Assembly: GCA_023091735.1 (NCBI GenBank)
Contig: JALKBU010000010.1
Span: 81,645-145,644, forward strand
Direction of reading: 5' to 3'
Length of the DNA stretch: 64,000 nt
DNA from: Trichomonas tenax
Lineage: Eukaryota; Parabasalia; Trichomonadida; Trichomonadidae
The notes under the pieces are model-generated. The model was not told the origin of the DNA. It saw only the letters and a program-made list of their open reading frames with translations, and did not search any database. Of the stretch, positions 60,915-64,000 are shown in pieces (the stretch's first letter is position 1; every line of letters begins with the position of its first letter). Made by a program: the position numbers and the translations under genes.

Positions 60915-60920
60915 AAGTGA
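60915..60920 (-). promoter_or_regulatory. Trichomonad initiator (Inr) of the profilin gene
   Basis: TCACTT on the minus strand, fitting TCA(+1)-Py-T/A, with the predicted +1 A at 60918 and the ATG 14 bases further on. This is the textbook spacing for T. vaginalis Inr-driven genes. Confidence 0.8.
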
Positions 60921-61548
60921 AGTGTCAATTTTCATTTCTCTCAAATCTCATTTCACTTCAAAAAATATTTTTCAAAAATTTTGAGAAAAATTGAAATCCT
61001 ATATTATGGTATTCCTAATTTCACAATAAAATCCAAAATGGTCGTACAAGTTTTTTGGGAGTCACTTTTTAAGAATTTTTATTCTTTAAGATTTCGATTC
61101 CAATCAATATTTCTGACATCTGAGAGCCTATTTTTAGTGAAATTAAGGCGCGATGGTTGATTCATTCGAGAGACCTCATAAAAACCTTTCTCACTGAAAA
61201 TGTAGCATGCCATAGATGTGTAGAATCGATTTGCAAGGTCGAATCGATGACCACACTTCAGAGATATTTTTCAGATTGCAATATGCGAAATCTGGAATTC
61301 AGGTGTATAGAAATATGATTAGTTTGACGATAGAGCATGTAATACGTAGTTTTTATTCCTGCTTTAAAAGTAATGATCGTAATCTCAAATTGAATATCAT
61401 AAAAGTTTCGTATTATAAAAAAATGTCTAAATGGTTGTATGTGCTTGGGCTATGGAAGGTATAACGCGAAATAGATTTCTTTCTAATAAACATTATATAA
61501 AATCTCTGTTATATTTTGATGGTAATATATATAATTATGTGTAATTTA
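60921..61548. other. Spacer, a doubtful 82-codon ORF only
   Basis: An ATG-initiated plus-strand frame at 61216-61464 (82 codons) has no recognisable motif, no promoter word and AT-driven composition, so it is not called. Nothing else was recognised. Confidence 0.45.
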
Positions 61549-61980
61549 TCAATCCCCAGATCCTGCTGGTTCAGCGGAAGGACTGCTATCTTCTGAATAT
61601 TTAGGATGTGGCAATGAATTATAACTTCTTTTGTACATTTTAATTGTATCTTTTAAAATTGGTGATATATAGTAATTGCTTCCAATTGGAAGTCGCTTCC
61701 ATCCAAGAATTAATGCAAATAGATTATAAATTATTGCAGATCCATTGTAAAATGGTAATTGGAGCCACGTGTAGAACATAGAATGCAAGAATAGAGATGT
61801 TAAGGTATATGATAATTCAAAGTATAGTCGATATATTATATAAAAACAAATAAGGAGCCAATAGAAGAGGTAAATCTTGAAATTTGTTTTGCTTCTCCTG
61901 GTGGAGTACCATATTGTGCAGATGAAAGCAACAGGAAACTGCACAATAGTTAGAAGTACGTTAAAAATATAACGATTCAT
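61549..61980 (-). CDS. REEP/DP1/HVA22-like ER membrane protein
   Basis: 143 residues from ATG at 61980-61978. Hydrophobic hairpins occupy about 5-100. The central block YRLYFELSYTLTSLF and WLQLPFYNGSAIIYN match the TB2/DP1/HVA22 pattern (W-x-x-x-P-x-x-x-G-A-x-x-x-Y). The C-terminal 40 residues are polar with Ser/Pro-rich SEDSSPSAEP, cytosolic. The family (REEP5/6, Yop1) shapes tubular ER with reticulon-like hairpins. Assignment is by pattern; overall similarity is moderate. Confidence 0.65.
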   Translation of the reverse strand: MNRYIFNVLLTIVQFPVAFICTIWYSTRRSKTNFKIYLFYWLLICFYIIYRLYFELSYTLTSLFLHSMFYTWLQLPFYNGSAIIYNLFALILGWKRLPIGSNYYISPILKDTIKMYKRSYNSLPHPKYSEDSSPSAEPAGSGD

Positions 61981-62396
61981 TAAAAAATGAAGCGATTATA
62001 TTATCTAAAAATTAATTTTCCAGTTAAAAATAAGTAAATTTTCTTTGATTCATCTTTTTCTTGAAAATAATCTCTATAGATGTATTATATAATATAATGT
62101 GGTTCTATTTGCATAGTATATTTATGTATATAACCATGAAAATTTCGATTTTGATTTGTATTCATTGAGTAGTTCATGTCTCAGATTGAATCAATATAAG
62201 AAAATCACATTTTCCTATTGATGTTAATCTTGTTTTAACTAGATCTCATGTGTTTTAGCATTTTTTTGCAAATATTGATGAAATAATTTAGTGAAATATC
62301 GATAACAATGACTGAAGAACCGATAGAGTCATTGTGGTTTATGTGGTTAAGCTTGATTCTTTGTTTAAGTATAGGAAGACGAAGCTAATACTTTTT

Positions 62397-62412
62397 TGCC
62401 ATGTAAATCATA
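62397..62412 (+). promoter_or_regulatory. TGCCATGTAAA plus Inr module
   Basis: Same order and spacing as the TEX261-like promoter (TGCCACGTAAA, one base, TCATTT) at 50656-50639 on the other strand. Confidence 0.45.
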
Positions 62413-62426
62413 GTATTTTGACTTGA

Positions 62427-62650
62427 ATGTCTACTATAGGAAACCAAATCCCAAACCAAAATTCAAATTCTTAGAGCTAAAACAAATATCTCAATTGCAA
62501 ATTCTATTCTCCCTTCTTGCTAATGTACCAAATCAAAAGTCACATTTCATCATACAATTTGAGCCACAAATTTCGAAAATGAACTTTATTTTCCTCGATT
62601 CATTATTTCATAATCTATTCATTACAACAGCATACATTAGGAATATCTAA
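62427..62650 (+). pseudogene. Possible frameshifted small ORF behind a promoter-like module
   Basis: ATG 62427 reads MSTIGNQIPNQNSNS and stops at 62472-62474. In the frame one base off, open sequence (KFLELKQISQLQILFSLLAN, NFIFLDSLFHNLFIT) runs to TAA at 62650. One indel would join them. No family was recognised, so this is weak evidence for a gene. Confidence 0.25.
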
Positions 62651-62858
62651 TTCACTTTTAATTTTGCTCTATTCTTGACGATATTTTTTGGGTGATATTT
62701 TATTACGAATTTCGATTATGCCTTAGTTATGCCGGTCTTCGATGTCATTCCGACAGTACATTTGCTAAGTTAAACGCTCCGAAATCTATTTTTTAAAATT
62801 ATGAAATTTTTAAAACTAGTAAAAGTGCGTATTTAATAAAAATAAATCAAAAATAAGT

Positions 62859-63353
62859 TTACTCTTCGTCATCATTGACGTGGTCATCATATTCCGCATA
62901 AACAGGTTTCGAATGGCGTGATGGATTACTACGTGCTCCATCAGGGCGTTGTTTCACTGGTGCCTCCTTCTTTACTTTCTTTGGCTTACGGCCTCTTTTG
63001 ACCTTCTTGATTTTAATCTTTCCGAAATCTGGTTCTGCTTCATCACCATCCACGACATCATCATCAGGATCCTCTGATTCCGAAGAGTATTGACCAATTT
63101 TTGAATCGCGTGCCATTTCTTGCTGATTAAATATCCTTGTGTTAACTCTTGTCGCTACGAGTAGTCTGGTTTTGTCTGGAAGAGTCTCGTCTTGGTCTGT
63201 ATAGTCTGGATAATGGACTTTTACTGAATCTCCTTCGAAAGAAAGAATCGTTGCTTTGTAGATATCGAATCCGTTTGTGTCTATAACGAAAACTGTCTCC
63301 TTTTCCTTGAAAACGTGGTCATTGTCGCGCTCAAAATTCGGCTCTGATGCCAT
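62859..63353 (-). CDS. Chromo-barrel (Tudor-knot) domain protein with basic tail
   Basis: 164 residues from ATG at 63353-63351; an upstream TTG extension of the frame lacks an ATG and is rejected. About 18-68 reads as a chromo-barrel/Tudor-knot domain of the MRG15/Esa1 type: VFVIDTNGFDIYKATILSFE, VKVHYPDYTDQDETLPDKTR (fold residues HYP and D..LP). An acidic segment follows (EDPDDDVVDGDEAE), then a basic AT-hook-like VKRGRKPKKVKK and a His/Asp-rich tail. No MRG or MYST domain follows, so it resembles a stand-alone adaptor of a chromatin acetyltransferase complex. Nuclear histone-methyl or nucleic-acid binding is expected (inference). Confidence 0.75.
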   Translation of the reverse strand: MASEPNFERDNDHVFKEKETVFVIDTNGFDIYKATILSFEGDSVKVHYPDYTDQDETLPDKTRLLVATRVNTRIFNQQEMARDSKIGQYSSESEDPDDDVVDGDEAEPDFGKIKIKKVKRGRKPKKVKKEAPVKQRPDGARSNPSRHSKPVYAEYDDHVNDDEE

Positions 63354-63611
63354 TTTTAAATTTTGGACGGTTTTTGCCAAAAATTACGTTATATTGACAG
63401 AAATCGATAATTACATATTTTTATTACAAAACTCGATCTGCATATTGCAGAAAACAAAAAATCAGCATTTTTATTGCTGAATTTTCATAAATTTCATCGA
63501 ATTTTTCAATTTTGAGCTGCGGGATATAATCTAAATTGATTATAACATCATTTGGACTCATTTATGCTCGATTTTAAATTTTGTTGGTGGAAAATTCTCA
63601 GCACAAAAATA

Positions 63612-63827
63612 ATGGAAACAGCGCAAAGTAAAGAGAAATGGGCTGATTTATGCCAAATGATTACTCGCTTAGATGAAATGACTCTCAGCAGTTACATTGA
63701 AGCCTTCAAAGAATTAAGTTCTGAAACAAAAATCAATTATCGATTTATTCTGATGGATCTAAACAGTATCCGCTTGCTGAGAAAGAAAGAGCATAAAGCA
63801 TATGCATCACTATATGAATATATTTGA
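63612..63827 (+). CDS. Short unknown ORF near the right edge
   Basis: 71 residues from ATG at 63612 (METAQSKEKWADLCQMITRL); an in-frame ATG at 63564 is an alternative start, lying just after a TCATTT Inr-like word. It reads as a helical domain (LCQMITRLDEMTLSSYIE, LMDLNSIRLLRKKEHKAY) and could be the truncated N-terminus of an ankyrin-family or similar helical protein. It is not recognised with certainty. Confidence 0.45.
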   Translation: METAQSKEKWADLCQMITRLDEMTLSSYIEAFKELSSETKINYRFILMDLNSIRLLRKKEHKAYASLYEYI

Positions 63828-64000
63828 AAGCATTTCGATTTTGTTTAATTTTAAAGGCAGTATTTTTCCTTCTACGGTGTAGTCCCGCGACCTTCATAAC
63901 TTTTTATCTGATCAATATTTTTTCGATTTGAAAGTACTTTCATGTACATATTGATAGTTGTCTATCCAGTGGTATAAGTGGCACAGTCTATATATCTATC

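Larger units (their letters stand above)
61981..62858. other. AT-rich spacer with an isolated promoter-like module
   Basis: TGCCATGTAAA (62397-62407) is directly followed by Inr-like TCATA (62408-62412), 15 bases before an ATG at 62427. That ATG opens only 15 codons. A protein-like frame in a different phase (to 62650) continues, so a frameshifted or unusual small gene may lie here. The rest is AT-rich without features. Confidence 0.45.

Noticed and set aside
60536..60928. Longer profilin start upstream of 60904
   Set aside because: The Inr TCACTT at 60920-60915 lies inside the extension, and the family N-terminus is MSWNDQL at 60904.
61216..61464. 82-codon ORF as a gene
   Set aside because: It has no promoter word, no motif and a composition typical of AT-rich spacer.
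1..64000. CRISPR arrays, operons, Shine-Dalgarno sites, bacterial tRNA clusters
   Set aside because: The window is eukaryotic; no such structures were seen, and no tRNA or rRNA gene was recognised by eye.

Overview
The window looks like nuclear DNA of a parabasalid flagellate of the trichomonad group. I favour Tritrichomonas foetus or a close relative over Trichomonas vaginalis, but this window cannot settle the species. Four things support the group. One gene (43755-44816) matches IBP39, the Inr-binding transcription factor described from trichomonads. Several genes carry the trichomonad initiator TCA-pyrimidine-T/A upstream of ATG, clearest at the profilin gene. Every intact gene reads as one intronless ORF. 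The broken genes belong to typical trichomonad families (ankyrin-repeat and glycine-rich proteins). Coding DNA is only moderately AT-rich, while spacers are very AT-rich.

Left part (1-11.5 kb): a TKL-type kinase running off the left edge (minus strand), a tRNA-splicing endonuclease subunit, a broken ankyrin gene, a TMEM50-like membrane protein, a disordered Lys/Pro/Ser-rich protein, a broken glycine-rich gene and a small heptad protein.

Centre (11.8-38.8 kb): one uninterrupted minus-strand ORF of 8997 codons. It encodes a Ser-rich protein of about 1 MDa, built largely of degenerate repeats with a period of about 125 residues. It is the most remarkable object in the window, and I recognise no known family in it.

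Right part (38.9-54 kb): eroded coding remnants, then a compact gene cluster. The cluster holds a coiled-coil protein, an ArfGAP, the IBP39 homologue, a two-TM cache-receptor-like protein, an RIIa-domain protein, a Vma12/TMEM199-like protein, a tail-anchored CS/Sel1 protein, a TEX261/Svp26-like protein and a CEP164-like WW protein. Several of these suggest ER-Golgi traffic or flagellar base functions.

Right end (54-64 kb): two inverted-repeat mobile elements flank a HAD phosphatase gene. One is 1.9 kb with 260-bp TIRs that are almost identical and contains broken coding remnants. The other is 1.27 kb, MULE-like, with 161-bp TIRs and a 9-bp target duplication. Profilin, a REEP-like protein, a chromo-barrel protein and a short unknown ORF follow. 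A recurring 11-bp word, TGNCANGTAAA, occurs in several promoters on either strand and may be a core or proximal promoter element alongside the Inr. All gene calls rest on reading the translations by eye; no database search was run.
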